Origin: Pectinophora gossypiella
Lineage: Eukaryota; Arthropoda; Insecta; Lepidoptera; Gelechiidae
Assembly (NCBI RefSeq): GCF_024362695.1
Contig: NC_065421.1
Location: 13,578,598 to 13,642,597, forward strand
Direction of reading: 5' to 3'
Length of the DNA stretch: 64,000 bases
Positions 21,852-33,383 of this stretch are shown one piece after another. The position numbers and the translations under genes were made by a program. The notes beneath the pieces were generated by a model. It was not told the origin of the DNA, searched no databases, and was given only the letters and a program-made list of their open reading frames with translations. Numbering within the stretch: position 1 is the first letter of the stretch; every line of letters begins with the position of its first letter.

Positions 21852-22432
21852 TAGTCTAGTTCCTATCCAGTACCTAAATGGCGTACGCATAGCGAATTCA
21901 GAGTAAAAAAATCTCATTTATCATTAAGTCTAGACCTAATGTTTATTAAAGATTTATTAGATAATAATAGATATAAACAATAAAAAATATTATAAACCCT
22001 TCCTATTTTCTTCAGGTTTCCTTATTTAAATGTTATTTTTATTACTTATTATAAGAAACTACATATAAAAAGTTTTGTAAAGGATTATTTACGTTTACAT
22101 GTGACATAAAATACAGAAATCTAGTAAATACGTTTGTATGGAAGTAAACTTAGTAAATACTTTTAAAGAAAATACATTATTATTTTACCTCTTTTGGCAC
22201 AAATAAAACGAAGCCTCAGAAAGAAAGCTAAATGAGAAAGTGATTACACATTACAGTCACGAGCATTAATATGTATACACTTTGGTACCATGTGACATTA
22301 ACTTTTTTGACAAATTGAACTGTAAGTCTCACTAAATGTCAAATATGTTAGTGCAACAGAGTCCTAAAGTGGGTACAATATATTGCTCATGACTGTACGC
22401 CATCTAAGTAACGAATAGGAACTAGACTACAC
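21852..22432. mobile_element. Possible DNA-transposon relic with terminal inverted repeats
   Basis: 21853-21886 (GTCTAGTTCCTATCCAGTAC, then CTAAATGGCGTA) is repeated in inverse at 22396-22432 with about 5 mismatches in 33 by eye. The enclosed 510 bp is AT-rich without a reading frame and contains the MITE-T copy next to the right arm. No clear target duplication. This may be a non-autonomous element or a chance rearrangement. Confidence 0.4.
22254..22395. mobile_element. MITE-T copy 1 (142 bp)
   Basis: Starts CAGTCACGAGCATTAATATG and ends ATATTGCTCATGACTG, with TA on each side (22252-22253 and 22396-22397). This is a Tc1/mariner-like non-autonomous element. It has exactly the same length as the copy at 44969. 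Confidence 0.75.
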
Positions 22433-22699
22433 TGTCGTTTTTCGTAATCGTTTGCAACTTGGCTAAGACCCTATCTAATTTAAATCTCCTGAAGTGAAAT
22501 AAGTTTATCAAATTAGACATAAGATTATCCCTTACTCAATTCTGAGAATATACCCGGGGCTAGAAGTGGCACCATAAATACATTTTCCTTTATTCTTGGT
22601 AGACAGACAAAACACTAAGACAAATAAGTTAGTGAATTACGCCACTACCATTAAACATTTCCCTGGAAACACAAATTGTGGTCGGTTGCGCTATAATTA

Positions 22700-23040
22700 T
22701 TAATTGTTGCGTATTAGAATTTTGATTAGTATGTTCGCGCCACTTCCTGTTTCCTTCCTCTTCCCGCACATACCTATCGTCGCTGCGCGAACGAGACAGA
22801 AGATAACGCGATAGTTCCGCGTTTCGTTGCTTAGAGACGCTAGAAAAAAAAGAAAAATCCCTTGTCAACACGCACGCGCTGGTGGAAATTAAATTCGTAT
22901 TTTCGCGTTAAAGGCTATGTCACCTCGCCGCACTGTGTTGTGTGTGTGATTGATCCACGTGTAGCGTCATCCACCAGTGTTTTCGTTCCCCGCCGGCTAA
23001 GGACAGACGCGCCGCCACCAGGTACTATGCTTTTCCTTTT
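22700..23040. other. CpG-rich island-like segment
   Basis: Clearly richer in GC and CpG than its surroundings (TCGTCGCTGCGCGAACGAG, GGACAGACGCGCCGCCACC). It has a CAG/GTACTA donor-like site at about 23021. It could be a promoter or an untranslated first exon. Overlapping open frames on both strands match nothing I know. Confidence 0.3.
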
Positions 23041-23158
23041 ACCTTTGCAAACTGTATTTTTTTATTCCATATCCGCAGCAGTTTGTATTAATCCGCCCAG
23101 CGTGACATACTACAGCGTGACATAATGACATTCAAATTTCGATTTTGTTATTGGGCAA

Positions 23159-23161
<3 letters not shown>

Positions 23162-23208
<47 letters not shown>
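23162..23208. repeat. (AT)n microsatellite
   Basis: About 47 bp of uninterrupted AT alternation. Confidence 0.95.
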
Positions 23209-23211
<3 letters not shown>

Positions 23212-23250
23212 TCTATACTATTAAACATTTTATTTAGCTCGCGCCCCACC

Positions 23251-23350
23251 GGCGCCCCTTTGCGCCCATTAGCGTTCCTTTGCGCCCATTAGCGTCCCTT
23301 TGCGCCCATTAGCGTCCCTTTGCGCCCATTAGCGCCCCTTTGCGCCCAAG
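23251..23350. repeat. 20-bp minisatellite
   Basis: Four consecutive units of TGCGCCCATTAGCGTCCCTT (23261, 23281, 23301, 23321) with a partial unit on each side. Units differ at one or two positions. It is CpG-rich and directly follows the (AT)n tract. Confidence 0.95.
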
Positions 23351-23564
23351 TTTGACCCTGGTTATGACGTCATCGAGTGTTTAAGTTTAGTTTAATTTCG
23401 GTTTGCTGGAAAATGTCAATATTGAGTCGGAAGTTAAAAGGTTTCTTTAATCTACTAGTCCTTTGCCCAGCGGCTATACCTACTCATAAAGGTGCTATTC
23501 TAGCAGATATGTGCCCTTAGAACATTTACAGCACTGGTTGATGATTCTTCATCATCATCGCCCT

Positions 23565-23700
23565 AGCATCATCCCGTTATTCACAGGGTCCGCTTACCTA
23601 ACCTGAAGATTTGACAGCTCCGGTTTTTTTACAGAAGCGACTGCCTGTCTGACCTTCCAACCCGCGAAGGGAAAACCAGCCCAATACTGGTTGAAGATTC
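23565..23700 (-). repeat. SINE-D 3'-end fragment
   Basis: CATCCCGTTATTCACAGGGT, CCTGAAGATTTGACAGCTCC and CCTTCCAACCCGCGAAGGG, in reverse. Nothing recognised in 23701-24286. Confidence 0.75.
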
Positions 23701-24286
23701 TTACCAGGTTCGAGCTCGCCCAGAAATCCCAAGTCGTTTATATGGAGTCTCCAGGAGTCCAGGATATGGTAAAAGTATTATGTATGTTTCAGCTGGTTAC
23801 GTTATATTTACGTAAAAATCTTATTTTTAAAAGTACACTTCCTCCCTACTCTTGTTTCTAAACATCTTATTTTACATAATTTCTTCATCAAAACGGCATG
23901 AAATTCCAGCTGGTCTCTGTACTCCTGTACAACGCCAGTATTTGTGCACAGTACAGTCCTGTTCTGTTAATGTAACATTTGAGAAGCGCGGACAGACGGA
24001 CAAACACTTTACTTTGTGATGCAAATCTGGCACTTTGGCTGGCAGTCAGAAAGATGGCTGACACGTAAGTCATTGTACTGGGAAAGAACTTTTTGGATTC
24101 CATATTTTCGAGTATCAAATACGTTTTTTTCTAAGAAAAATTACCACAAGGTTAGAAGTAGTAGTCACTACTACTTAGAAGACAGGAATGTTTGGGAATG
24201 ACCGTCTGGTAACCAGTATTTGATAACTATATTACTAAAATTGTACCACATTTTTTTTATAATTGGTCTAAGACTGTATCTTCATC

Positions 24287-24600
24287 TTCTTCTATCGTGT
24301 GGGTTGTGAGGTGAATTACCAACCTCCTCAACCCTGATGTCAGGGTTATTATTGAGCCGCCAAAGTCCCCTGACATGGCTCATGTAACGACTACTTACTT
24401 ACATCAGTAAGTAGTAACCGGGACCAACGGCTTAACGTGCCTTCTGAAGCACGGATCATCTTACTTTATGGTCAATCAGCCCTGTAATGTCCTAACCAAA
24501 CTAGGGATTACAAAGTGATTTTCGTGATATGTCCCCACCGGGATTGGAACCCGGTTACCTCCGGTAAGCCCAACGTCAACCACTGGACCACGAAGGCCGT
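24287..24600 (-). mobile_element. SINE-A, nearly full copy
   Basis: Tail TCTATCGTGTGGGTTGTGAG, centre GGGACCAACGGCTTAACG, head GGGATTGGAACCCGG to GACCACGAAGGCC. The B box is mutated. Confidence 0.85.
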
Positions 24601-25156
24601 ATCATCATCAATATATATTTTATTTTCGTTCATGACGATACATGGAGCGCGTGTCAGACTCAATCAATTTAAATTTGAATTTCCATCACTATGCAAATAT
24701 GAACTCAAATAATCCACCTGCGGTTCCAAATCTATTATTGATGGCATTATACTAATTAGGCAAGATATTTGGAAAGCTAGTTGCAAACCCGTAATTACTG
24801 CATTTCTGATAAATTGTAATTACATAAGGGTCTTATCGGGGTTAATTGTAAATAAAAAATCATACCTAAGTAGGTACATCCACATATTGCAGTAGCCTCT
24901 TATTTTTTTTTTTATTATAGTAATCAATCCAATAACTACTTTAGACCGGGTTTTTAATCGTTTCGGACCGCTGAGCGAATGAATCGACGTACGCTCTCTT
25001 TGAATGTGTCGTTTCTTCTTGCGTTGTATCTTTTAGTTTTGGAATGGGTTGATTAGGACCACGTGGTGAAAGGAAATGTAATAAAAACTATATCTTCATT
25101 ATCTGATCCACTGTGGTTCGAATCGACTCATTACAAAAAGAATCAAATAACTTTTA

Positions 25157-25262
25157 GTCCGAACCGAATTCGGTCCGAACCGCTTTTGGCCCGAAACGTG
25201 TTCGGCCCGAACCGCTTTTGGTCCGAAACGAGTTCGGTCCGAACCGCTTTTGGTCCGAAACA
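25157..25262. repeat. Imperfect tandem repeat of about 32 bp
   Basis: Roughly three copies built on GGTCCGAACCGCTTTTGG and CCGAAACGAGTTC. Followed by 25263-25800, which contains a 123-codon open frame (25292-25663) with no recognisable domain. That stretch reads more like an old repeat than a gene. Confidence 0.8.
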
Positions 25263-25805
25263 ACTAAATATCCGTTTGACTAAAATCTCACGTGATAGCA
25301 AGTGACGATGTGCCAAAAATGAAACAGTATCACCCTAGAAAGTCACTCCGAAAACCCTTTTTCAGCAGTTTGCTGAAGTGTAGTGCAAAAAGACACAGTT
25401 CCCTTACGCCGACAGAATATTTAGCGTCGTGTTTATCAACCCTTCACTGTGTGGCCAAAGCTTTAAAATGCCTAAACGGAGGATTGTTTAAGGCGATTCT
25501 CACACTGCCCCGCATGATGCAGCGTAGCCCGTGGATGCGTGTTCTACCGCTGCTTGTAAGTATCTCCGTTTGTATAGAAAACACGCACAGTCTAACACAG
25601 AAAAAGCAACCACGCACGTTCATGCGGGTGCATTTTCAAAAAATCCTCAAAGTGTTACCATAACAAGCGGTGAGCATGTTAATAAATATTTGTCAGCCAT
25701 GCATACATAATTTTTATTTAAATTCAATATAATCAAATAATTCGATTGAGTTTTGCTGGATTGTCAAATACTTGTTCACCGCTAGTGCATTTTTTATTAA
25801 ACATA

Positions 25806-25898
25806 AAAACAGCCTTACGACTATATCCCAACTGGGTTGAAGTAGTCAGAGATACGACAGAAACACCTCACCGAGCTTTCTGTTAGACCAACCATTGT
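25806..25898 (-). repeat. Repeat K copy
   Basis: ACGACTATATCCCAACTGGG, then ACCTCACCGAGCTTTCTGTT. It abuts the SINE-D head at 25899. Confidence 0.6.
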
Positions 25899-26175
25899 GT
25901 GCTCTCATTATGAGGTCTCAGGTTCGAATCAGGCACGGGCCTAAACCAATGATTTTAGAATTCGTTTTCGAATTAATGTTTGGATTATAAATGGTGACCA
26001 CGTGCTCAGCGGTGAAGGAAAACGGCATAAGAAACCCACATACCCGAGAAATGCGTTTCGGAGGTATGTGACCTAATGTACTGGGCTGGATTTCCCTTCG
26101 CGGGTTGGAAAGTCTCTTATATAAAAAACCGGACCTGTCAAATAAACGGACTCTGTGAGAACAGGGATAATAATA
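25899..26175 (+). mobile_element. SINE-D copy lacking the first head bases
   Basis: tRNA-like B box GGTTCGAATCAGG, then CACGGGCCTAAACCAATGAT, GTGCTCAGCGGTGAAGGAAA and GGACCTGTCAAATAAACGGA, ending GAACAGGGATAATA. The A-box part of the head is replaced by repeat K. Confidence 0.8.
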
Positions 26176-26639
26176 AAGGCAGTATGCGTATATATTAGTC
26201 ACACAGTTGAGGTCTGTAAACTGTGTCACATAAAGTTCGGGTTTTATAACAGTTTCAGTGGACGGGAGTATAAATTTAATAAATTACACCTCATAGCAAA
26301 TGAGCTAACAAAACTACACGACTATTAAACTATCATAGGACACCGAATGTTGTCGGTGAGCGACGCGACATCAAACTGTCGTTGTCAAATAGTGACGTCA
26401 CGTTACGAATTATACGAAAACTTAACATAACAAATACAAATATAGAATACAAAAATACAAAATACTTTATTTGTAGAAAACCAATACATAATGCTTTTTG
26501 CGTTATTGTTCCCCGATACATATAATTAGGGGATTTTCAATGCAAGAGTGAAAAGGCACTATTTGAGTTTGCGGGCTGGATCGTAGTCAAACGCACTTAA
26601 ATCTTTTAATAAAAAAATCTTTCTATGAATGTTATTTTT

Positions 26640-26735
26640 TTTTATGAAAATGAAATGAATTATTTTATTTAAAACTTAAATCAATATTTTGTTAGTAACA
26701 ATGTGAACTTGAACTATGTTAGTTACCTACACATA
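26640..26735 (-). repeat. LINE-L 3'-UTR-like fragment
   Basis: Weak match to 4218-4320 (TTTTGTTAGTAACAATG, AACTATGTTAGTTACC). Diverged. Confidence 0.35.
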
Positions 26736-26804
26736 CGTTTGGAATTGCGAAGTAGCTTTGGTGAGATATCTACAACAGCATCCTGTCGTGAAATATGTTC
26801 AGGA

Positions 26805-26975
26805 TACATACAAATACGATAATAGACTATAGCCGAATGGGATAGTCAGAGGTACGACCATCTTAAGATGAACTTAAAACCCACACTTCACCGAGCTTTC
26901 TGTTAGATCAACGTGATAAGTACATATCGGCGTTTATAATGGTCGAGTCAACTGTGTTAAAAAAACTGCTCTTAT
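26805..26975 (-). repeat. Repeat K copy
   Basis: ATGGGATAGTCAGAGGTACG, CACCGAGCTTTCTGTTAGAT and GGTCGAGTCAACTGTGTTA. A LINE-R scrap (GGGGTAAGCAAAGACTATGG) follows at 26988-27035 on the minus strand. 27036-28409 holds a (TG)n tract at about 27357-27402 and nothing else supported. Confidence 0.65.
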
Positions 26976-28409
26976 GATAAACGAAATACGGGGTAAGCAA
27001 AGACTATGGAATTCCATTCGCTTCGATCCTGACATAATTACAGTCTCCTGAAGGTGGTCTCAAAAAGGATGGACAGTCCCATCCTCACTCACTGGATGTA
27101 CATGCATGTGACATCCAATGAAAATTATAAATTTTACTAACTTAGACATAATCTTCTATTACTAACAAAATATGGATAAATATCTGAAAATAAAATATTT
27201 CATTCATTCAATTATATGGATTTAAAAAATGGACACACGGAAAGAATACAGAGCACTATGGAAAATAATAACTATAACAAAAGCCACAATAATGAAACAT
27301 CATACTAACAATATTTAAAATTAACAAAAAAATATTTCTAGTTTTATGTAGTAATATGTGTGTGAGTACGAGTGTGCGTGTGTGCGTATGCGTGTGTGTG
27401 TGATTCAGAGGGAGCAGCAGCTGTTTTTCGGCATTAGAGCTTCTATTTCGTCGTAATTTTGCTCTTGTAACCAAATTTCGATCGTTTTTTTTTTGCCTTG
27501 GACGCGGGAAGTGTTATAACGAACTGCAGAGCTCTGCAAACCTTATTATCCATAATATACGAATCGAATATAACCGTAACGCGTGCACCTCACTAGCGAT
27601 ACTATAAATGTAACATTTTGTATGGACGTGAACAAAACGTGAACAAAGTGTAACAAATGAACAAGTTGGTGTTCAGTTCAGTTTGAACACAGTTTAAACT
27701 TGCGTTATGGAAATGTTTATGACGTAGTGTGCGAACGTTCACATAGTGGACGGACTAGGCAATTAGCTACATTGTTACCTAAAAACGTTGTTCAGCACTA
27801 TTCGATTAAAATCTGTTTAGGTTGAAAAAGCTAACGCGTTAAATATTGGACTCATTTGCTTGCAACTCTCTGTTGAAACTTTCATTAACGTCAAAGTGGC
27901 GGGACCAATGAGAGACTTTCCAGGTTCCTCAAAAACGCTGTAAAGATCCTTCGCTTAACCAAGAAGAAAAAAATACTCATCACAACTCATCATCGTCTCA
28001 TTTCTTATTTATTATTATTATTTATTATTTTTTTAATTATGGATAATATACATCCATCTTTTGTTTTGTTTTCTTTTGTTTTTTTTTTGTTTTTGGTTAT
28101 AAATGATGACCCTTGTCGTTACAACCAGGCACAATTACATCTTCTACCCATTATTATTCTGATAAAATACATAAAAGCAATATAGGTATGCATCATATTT
28201 CTATACATAATGTGATCCAAATATCAAGCAACATTATTTTATATATGCTTCTGCCATTACATTGTACTTTTGAATAATTATGTACCTGAGTAATAAGAAT
28301 ATTATATTAAATCTCTACAACGCCATCTATATTGTTTTTAGGGAACGTAGCCTGGATAGTCCGCCATTACTTAATGTTGAAATTCTGTATTATCAGGTTA
28401 GTACACAAC

Positions 28410-28520
28410 TTCATCATCATCAATTTAAGAGCCACGCTCTTGTCGGTGCAGCATTTTCCATGCTACTTTTAGGGAAAACAGGGCAGTGCTTTCCCTCTTG
28501 GCTTCCGCCCTGCAGTACTC
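28410..28520 (-). repeat. LINE-E 3' end
   Basis: TCAATTTAAGAGCCACGCTC, then GCATTTTCCATGCTACTTTT and GGCTTCCGCCCTGCAGTACT. Downstream is an ACA-rich low-complexity tract. 28780-28912 is another retroposon-like tail ending (TTTC)n. Confidence 0.7.
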
Positions 28521-28977
28521 TGTCTAGCAAGTGTATACAACTGACAACAACAACACAACATCACAACCACAACTAGTACTGTTAACAACAACAACTTAAC
28601 TAGTACTATTTACCTTTACTTAAAATCTGGTACGTTTCTAATTTGATGTTTAAATGGCGGGAAATATCGTTTGAATAAGGAAAGTAGGAATACATTTTTA
28701 ATTTAGGTATCAAATAGTACTTGTTACTTCAGAAGTTGTGTATTTTGTGTATTTAATGTGTTGTGTATTTAATTGTGTATTTAATGTCTGTATTATTTGT
28801 CTTTTTGTCTTTGTTTTTTTTTTTTTCTATTTTTTAATTATTTCTGTAATGTAAGTTTGTAAATGTGGCGTCCAATATGGAAATAAATATTTTCTTTCTT
28901 TCTTTCTTTCTAGAAGTATACCTAGAAATACGGAATGTCATAAAGTAATTGGTTTCGCTATTTTGAGCCTAAAAAAA

Positions 28978-29245
28978 AGCCTTGCCTCTCACACACTTCA
29001 CAGGTATAATTTGTTTTCGAATAAATGTTTGGATCATAAATGCGATCACGTGCTCAGCGGTGAAGGAAACATCGTGAGGAAACCCACATTCCCGAGAAAT
29101 GCATTTGTAGCGATATATGACTTAACTTGGGCTGGTTTTCCCTTCAAAGGTTGGAAGGTCAAATAGGCAGTCGCTTCTGTAAAAAACGGGACCTGTCAAA
29201 TATTCAGGTTAGATAAGCGGACTCTGTGAAAAACGGGATAATGTT
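28978..29245 (+). mobile_element. SINE-D copy with damaged head
   Basis: GCCTTGCCTCTCAC (head), TGTTTGGATCATAAATG, GTGCTCAGCGGTGAAGGAAA, then CTTCTGTAAAAAACGGGACC and an end at AAAACGGGATAATG. Confidence 0.8.
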
Positions 29246-29399
29246 GCGGAATGCGGAATAAATCGCGGAATGTGGTCTATCAAATATCATGTTTATCTAC
29301 GATAACATAAAATATCCTATCTACCTCATGTGTATAGTACGTATAGGTATGCACCCACTCCTCGGCAGTTATGTTTAAGTCCTAATAGAGGGCGAGCCT

Positions 29400-29731
29400 A
29401 TTGCCAATTTCGGGCCAAATCCTATAAACCTCGTGATATCAGCTCGCGACACCAAACACTTCAGCACCCCGATACCGACCCCGCCGGCGTGGTCGACGAT
29501 TTTCCTCATTCAGCGCTTATCGCTATCGCCCCACTAGGGTCGATTAATTCTTTCAAATATTCTTCCTCTCAGACGACGCCCTGAGCCGAGGATCGCGCCC
29601 AACTGGGCACCCTCAGGCCTGTTGTCTTAAACGTTGTACCGGGTGAGAGCCTTCAGCGCTCCCCATTTCTCCGGCCAAGTAGTTAATGCCATCTGCGGCA
29701 AATCTACAATAAGTCACGTCAAAAAAAAAAG
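29400..29731 (+). mobile_element. Retroposon F, long copy
   Basis: GATATCAGCTCGCGACACC, CCGCCGGCGTGGTCGACGAT and CTCCCCATTTCTCCGGCC, ending AATAAGTCACGTC and an A-rich tail at about 29718-29732. 29732-30044 is AT-rich with nothing recognised. Confidence 0.8.
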
Positions 29732-30044
29732 AAAACTTACCTAGATGATCTACATGATTACGATCATTTACGATCCTATTAATATATTATTACTTCTACT
29801 AAATCGCCACATTCAATTTAAATATCGTTCAAGCTTTGCAAATAGTTTTGCGTGATCAAATAATATTATTGAGTCGTATTTGAAAGTCAATAGTTTCAGT
29901 TTAGAACTAGCTTTATTTGTGCATTCGCAAAATTTACCAGCAGTAATTAATATACAGTGTTAGAATTTACTGCTTAATTGATAAAATAAACATTGTTTAA
30001 TTGTGTATTTGTTGTACTAAGTTCGCCATCTGCAATGTTGATTA

Positions 30045-30240
30045 AGGAAGGTACGTAATACAAAGGCCTTAATTTTTGCAGACATCTCTTAATTTTCTCT
30101 TATTTAAAGTTATAGCTGTCATTTTCTTAAGCGACGAAAAGGAAAGGGACGTGTGATTGGCAGGTATTAATTTTAAAATGAATGAGTGAATTAATGAATA
30201 ACCCGGGCGAAAGAGCGCGTGACAAGTTCGATTCTATCAA
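30045..30240. repeat. MITE-G left-arm fragment
   Basis: TTTTTGCAGACATCTCTTAA, TATAGCTGTCATTTTCTTAA, GCGACGAAAAGGAAAGGGAC and AACCCGGGCGA in the centre. The right arm is missing. Confidence 0.7.
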
Positions 30241-30574
30241 ATATAATACACGATTCGAGAGATTAGCAGCTTATTTGTTTATATATGAGGTCAATGACCA
30301 AATAGCAGTTATTTAATTATGTCACAAAGAACTTCCACATTTTCCATGTAAAACTAGTTTCATTTCATATTCTTTCCAACGTACTGGTTGTTTGCCAGCC
30401 GGCTGCATATCTAACTTTGACTTCCTTTGCCAAAACTTGAAGTTATCAGTTGCATTGTACAGGAGCAGGCATAAAGAAAAGAATACTGGAATGAATGCGT
30501 CATCTTGGCAACCGTGTTTCTAGATTGCATCCCTTGCATCGTAATTTTCTGTCAGGTAAAGTTGGTCACATACA

Positions 30575-30715
30575 TACTCGTAACATAAGCTAACAACTAT
30601 ATCCCAATTGGGATAGACGGACATCCATCGCAAAACAAACTGAGTACCCACACGGTCCTGAGTACATACGGTGGCTTTAATGGTCGAGGCAATTGTATTA
30701 CATAAGAAAATATTT
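30575..30715 (-). repeat. Repeat K copy
   Basis: ACAACTATATCCCAATTGGG, then GGACATCCATCGCAAAAC and AATGGTCGAGGCAATTG. 30716-31327 has no supported gene. Confidence 0.55.
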
Positions 30716-31327
30716 AGAATAAGGGCCCTATCTCACTAAGATACCAATGGTGGCACAAACACAGTTGCCCCATCAACCAAATGTATGTAGGTAGGGGAGT
30801 AAGCGCGCGGATTGTCTGTCTCTGTCGCACTTACGAGTTGGGCGGCACACCGAGGTGTGACCAAATTAAGTACTTATTGTCGTGTGTCGTACGTTCACGA
30901 AGTATCTCAGAATGACCTGCAGACCAACCGGTAATTGTTATTTTAAGCAATAAAAAGAGATGTTGGACAGGCTTCAGGGTATTTTTATTCAAACTCAAAG
31001 TAGTGGCAAGTTCGTGCGTCCTTAAAATAATTGTTGACGAATTAAGTTCTACTCTCGCGTCGACGCGCAATTACGCAAGCCACACCGCAAGAATACGCTG
31101 GCTTTCTTAATTTTTTAATTCACAATTCAGGAAAGGAAACCTTCTCACTACATTTTCTTCGCGTAATTTCAGCACGGTTTTATTAAGTGAACACGGCTTT
31201 TTCAGTGTGAATTTTTGCATGTTTTAATTAAAAAATAAAAAATATGTTTTATTTATTATTTAAATGTACCATAGGATAGATCAATAAATGACGTACCTAC
31301 TTACAAGAAGGTACTTACGTTATCTAT

Positions 31328-31500
31328 ATACCATCATCAATTTTAGAGCCACGCTCTTGTAGGTGTAGCATTCAAAGACTAATTCTTTGACTTCCTTATA
31401 AGATACAACGTTCGCCTTCCCTTTTATTTGTTCCATGTAAGCTTTTCTTGGTCTTCCCCTTCCTCTCTTTTCTTCTATCTTCCCTACTATGATGTTTTAA
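31328..31500 (-). pseudogene. LINE-E C-terminal coding fragment
   Basis: The minus strand reads EKRGRGRPRKAYMEQIKGKA, then NVVSYKEVKELVFECYTYKS, and ends in the LINE-E 3' terminus at 31328. Same protein family as 50658-50848. Heavily truncated. Confidence 0.7.
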
Positions 31501-31609
31501 TAAATTCGTCATTAAGTGTTCCATCATCTTGCGCCTTCAGTCTTCAATAACTCAATATTTGTCTCACTATCGCATGAATTGGAGGTGTCTAGTGGCTAGT
31601 AGCTTGGGG

Positions 31610-31719
31610 TCACTGGCTTAACGTGCCTTCCGAAGCACGAAATCAACTCCCGTTTTCAAACAACCACGTGATTCAAGACAGCATTGTCTTAACCAAACAG
31701 AGGACATTCGCAAGTGATT
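31610..31719 (-). repeat. SINE-B-type fragment interrupted by retroposon F
   Basis: GGCTTAACGTGCCTTCCGAA, then CACGTGATTCAAGACAGC and CAAACAGAGGACATTCG, the centre and body of SINE-B in reverse. Ends at the insertion point of the next element. Confidence 0.65.
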
Positions 31720-31857
31720 TCGCGCCCAACTGGGCACCCTTAGGCCTGTTGTCTTAAATTTTGTACCGGGTGGTGACCCTCAGCGCTCCCCATTTGTCCG
31801 GCCAAGTAGTTAATGTCATCTGCGGAAAATCTATAATAAGTCACGTCAAAAAAAGAA
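31720..31857 (+). mobile_element. Retroposon F, 138-bp copy with target-site duplication
   Basis: A 5'-truncated copy ending AATAAGTCACGTCAAAAAAA plus GAA. It is flanked by GCAAGTGATT at 31710-31719 and 31858-31867. Confidence 0.85.
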
Positions 31858-31871
31858 GCAAGTGATTCTTA

Positions 31872-32105
31872 GCGGACTCACGATCCGGAGGCAAAGGGTT
31901 CGAATCCCGGTGGGGACATATCACAAAAATCACTTTGTGATCCCTAATTTGGTTAGAACATTTTAAGCCGTTGATCCCGGTTACTATTTACTGATGTAAG
32001 TGAGTAATCGTTACATGAGCCATGTCAGGGGCTTTTGGCGGCTCAATCATAACTCTGACACCGGGGTTGATGAGGCTTTCCACCTCACAACCCACGCGAT
32101 AAGAA
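31872..32105 (+). mobile_element. SINE-A copy lacking the A box
   Basis: Starts at CTCACGATCCGGAGGC with B box GGTTCGAATCC. The centre is partly deleted, and the tail is complete to AACCCACGCGATAAGAAG. Confidence 0.75.
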
Positions 32106-32454
32106 GAATAAGAAGATATCCTTAAATATACATAATTACCTACTACACAGAAATATCGTAAAAATAACTGTCGCGTATCTTATTTACACAAAGACGCGAA
32201 AAAACTATGGCCTCCATAAAAAAAAAACTTGTTATCATTTCTTCCGTACTTCTGTACGACAAGTACCAACTTCCGTTGATCCCAGACATGTAGTAAAATT
32301 TTCTTTGTAACAATGAAAGTAATATGAAGAGGGAAAAGGGTTGAGGTCTGCATGAAATGGACCAGTGGTTTTCCATTGGGAAATTCGTATGCAAGTGGAC
32401 TGAGGACCTTAGATCTATTATTATTAAAGTTACTTCCGGATAGTTTCTAACGTA

Positions 32455-32580
32455 AGCGACTGTATCCCAATTGGGGTAGTCAGAGGTCCATCCATCGCAA
32501 GATGAACTAAGCACCCATACCTCACCGAGCTTTTTGTTAGAACGACGTGATAGGTGGCAAGCCGTATCACCATCTATAAT
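32455..32580 (-). repeat. Repeat K copy
   Basis: ACTGTATCCCAATTGGGGTA, TCCATCCATCGCAAGATGAA and CACCGAGCTTTTTGTTAGAA. Confidence 0.6.
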
Positions 32581-32865
32581 CCGTATCGTATCTACCTACG
32601 ATTGTTATATTTTCGAAACTTGAAACCTAAAGGGATTACAACCTTTTCCACGTGTATGTGTATCTAATTTATATTTAAAAAATAATTAAAATTCACCATC
32701 TAATCCGTATTGCGTCATCGCGGGATTTAGAAACCCCCAAATTTAGAAGGGGATACCTAATCTCGTTTGAAAGGAAGGATTATTTTTCATACGTCGCCTA
32801 ATCATATTATTGAATGGTAGGTATCTAAATTAAGTAGGTATGTAATACGAATCCGGATTGCTTTT

Positions 32866-33052
32866 CAGGCTGCGCTTCCACTGACGCGGAGCTGTGCGGA
32901 GAGGTACGGAGATGTACAGGAATCGACCAATCACCATGAGAGAGAGAGTGACAGAGTGTCTCCGTGTGTCGCTCTCTCGAACGCTGTGATTGGTCAAATC
33001 CGCACATCTCCGCTCTTCTCCGCCCATCTCCGCGTCAGTGGAAATCCGGCCT
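32866..33052. mobile_element. Foldback MITE, GC-rich
   Basis: Left arm AGGCTGCGCTTCCACTGACG pairs with the right arm ending GCGTCAGTGGAAATCCGGCC. The central 16 bp, TTCCACTGACGCGGAG, is identical in both arms. Inner parts also pair (CGACCAATCAC with GTGATTGGTCAA), leaving a short GA-rich loop. Only one copy was seen here; superfamily not assigned. Confidence 0.75.
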
Positions 33053-33143
33053 CAATCGGGTAGCGCCGCTCCGAACCCCTTTACCAGACTTGCACCAATG
33101 AGTAATTATTTTTAATTTAACTTAAGTGCACTTTTCACTAACA

Positions 33144-33383
33144 AAGGCCTCTGTGGTCCAGTGATTGAACGTTGGGTTCACGATTCGGAGGTCCTGGGCT
33201 CGAATCCCGGTGGGGACATATAATAAAAATCACTTTGTGATCACCTGATTGTGTTTCGGAAGGCACGTTAAGCCGTTGGTTCCGGTTACTACTGATGTAA
33301 GTGAGTAATCGTTACATGAGCCATGTCTTGTGGCTTTGGCGGTTCAGTACTACTCCTGACACCACCACACGATAGAAGAAGAC
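33144..33383 (+). mobile_element. SINE-A copy with internal deletions
   Basis: Head GGCCTCTGTGGTCCAGTG with B box GCTCGAATCC, centre GGAAGGCACGTTAAGCCGTT, and a shortened tail ending CCACACGATAGAAGAAG. Confidence 0.8.

Noticed and set aside
23251..23350. CRISPR-like direct repeats
   Set aside because: Units are contiguous without spacers; eukaryotic minisatellite.
25292..25663. 123-codon frame
   Set aside because: No recognisable domain, no splice or promoter support, adjacent to tandem repeats.
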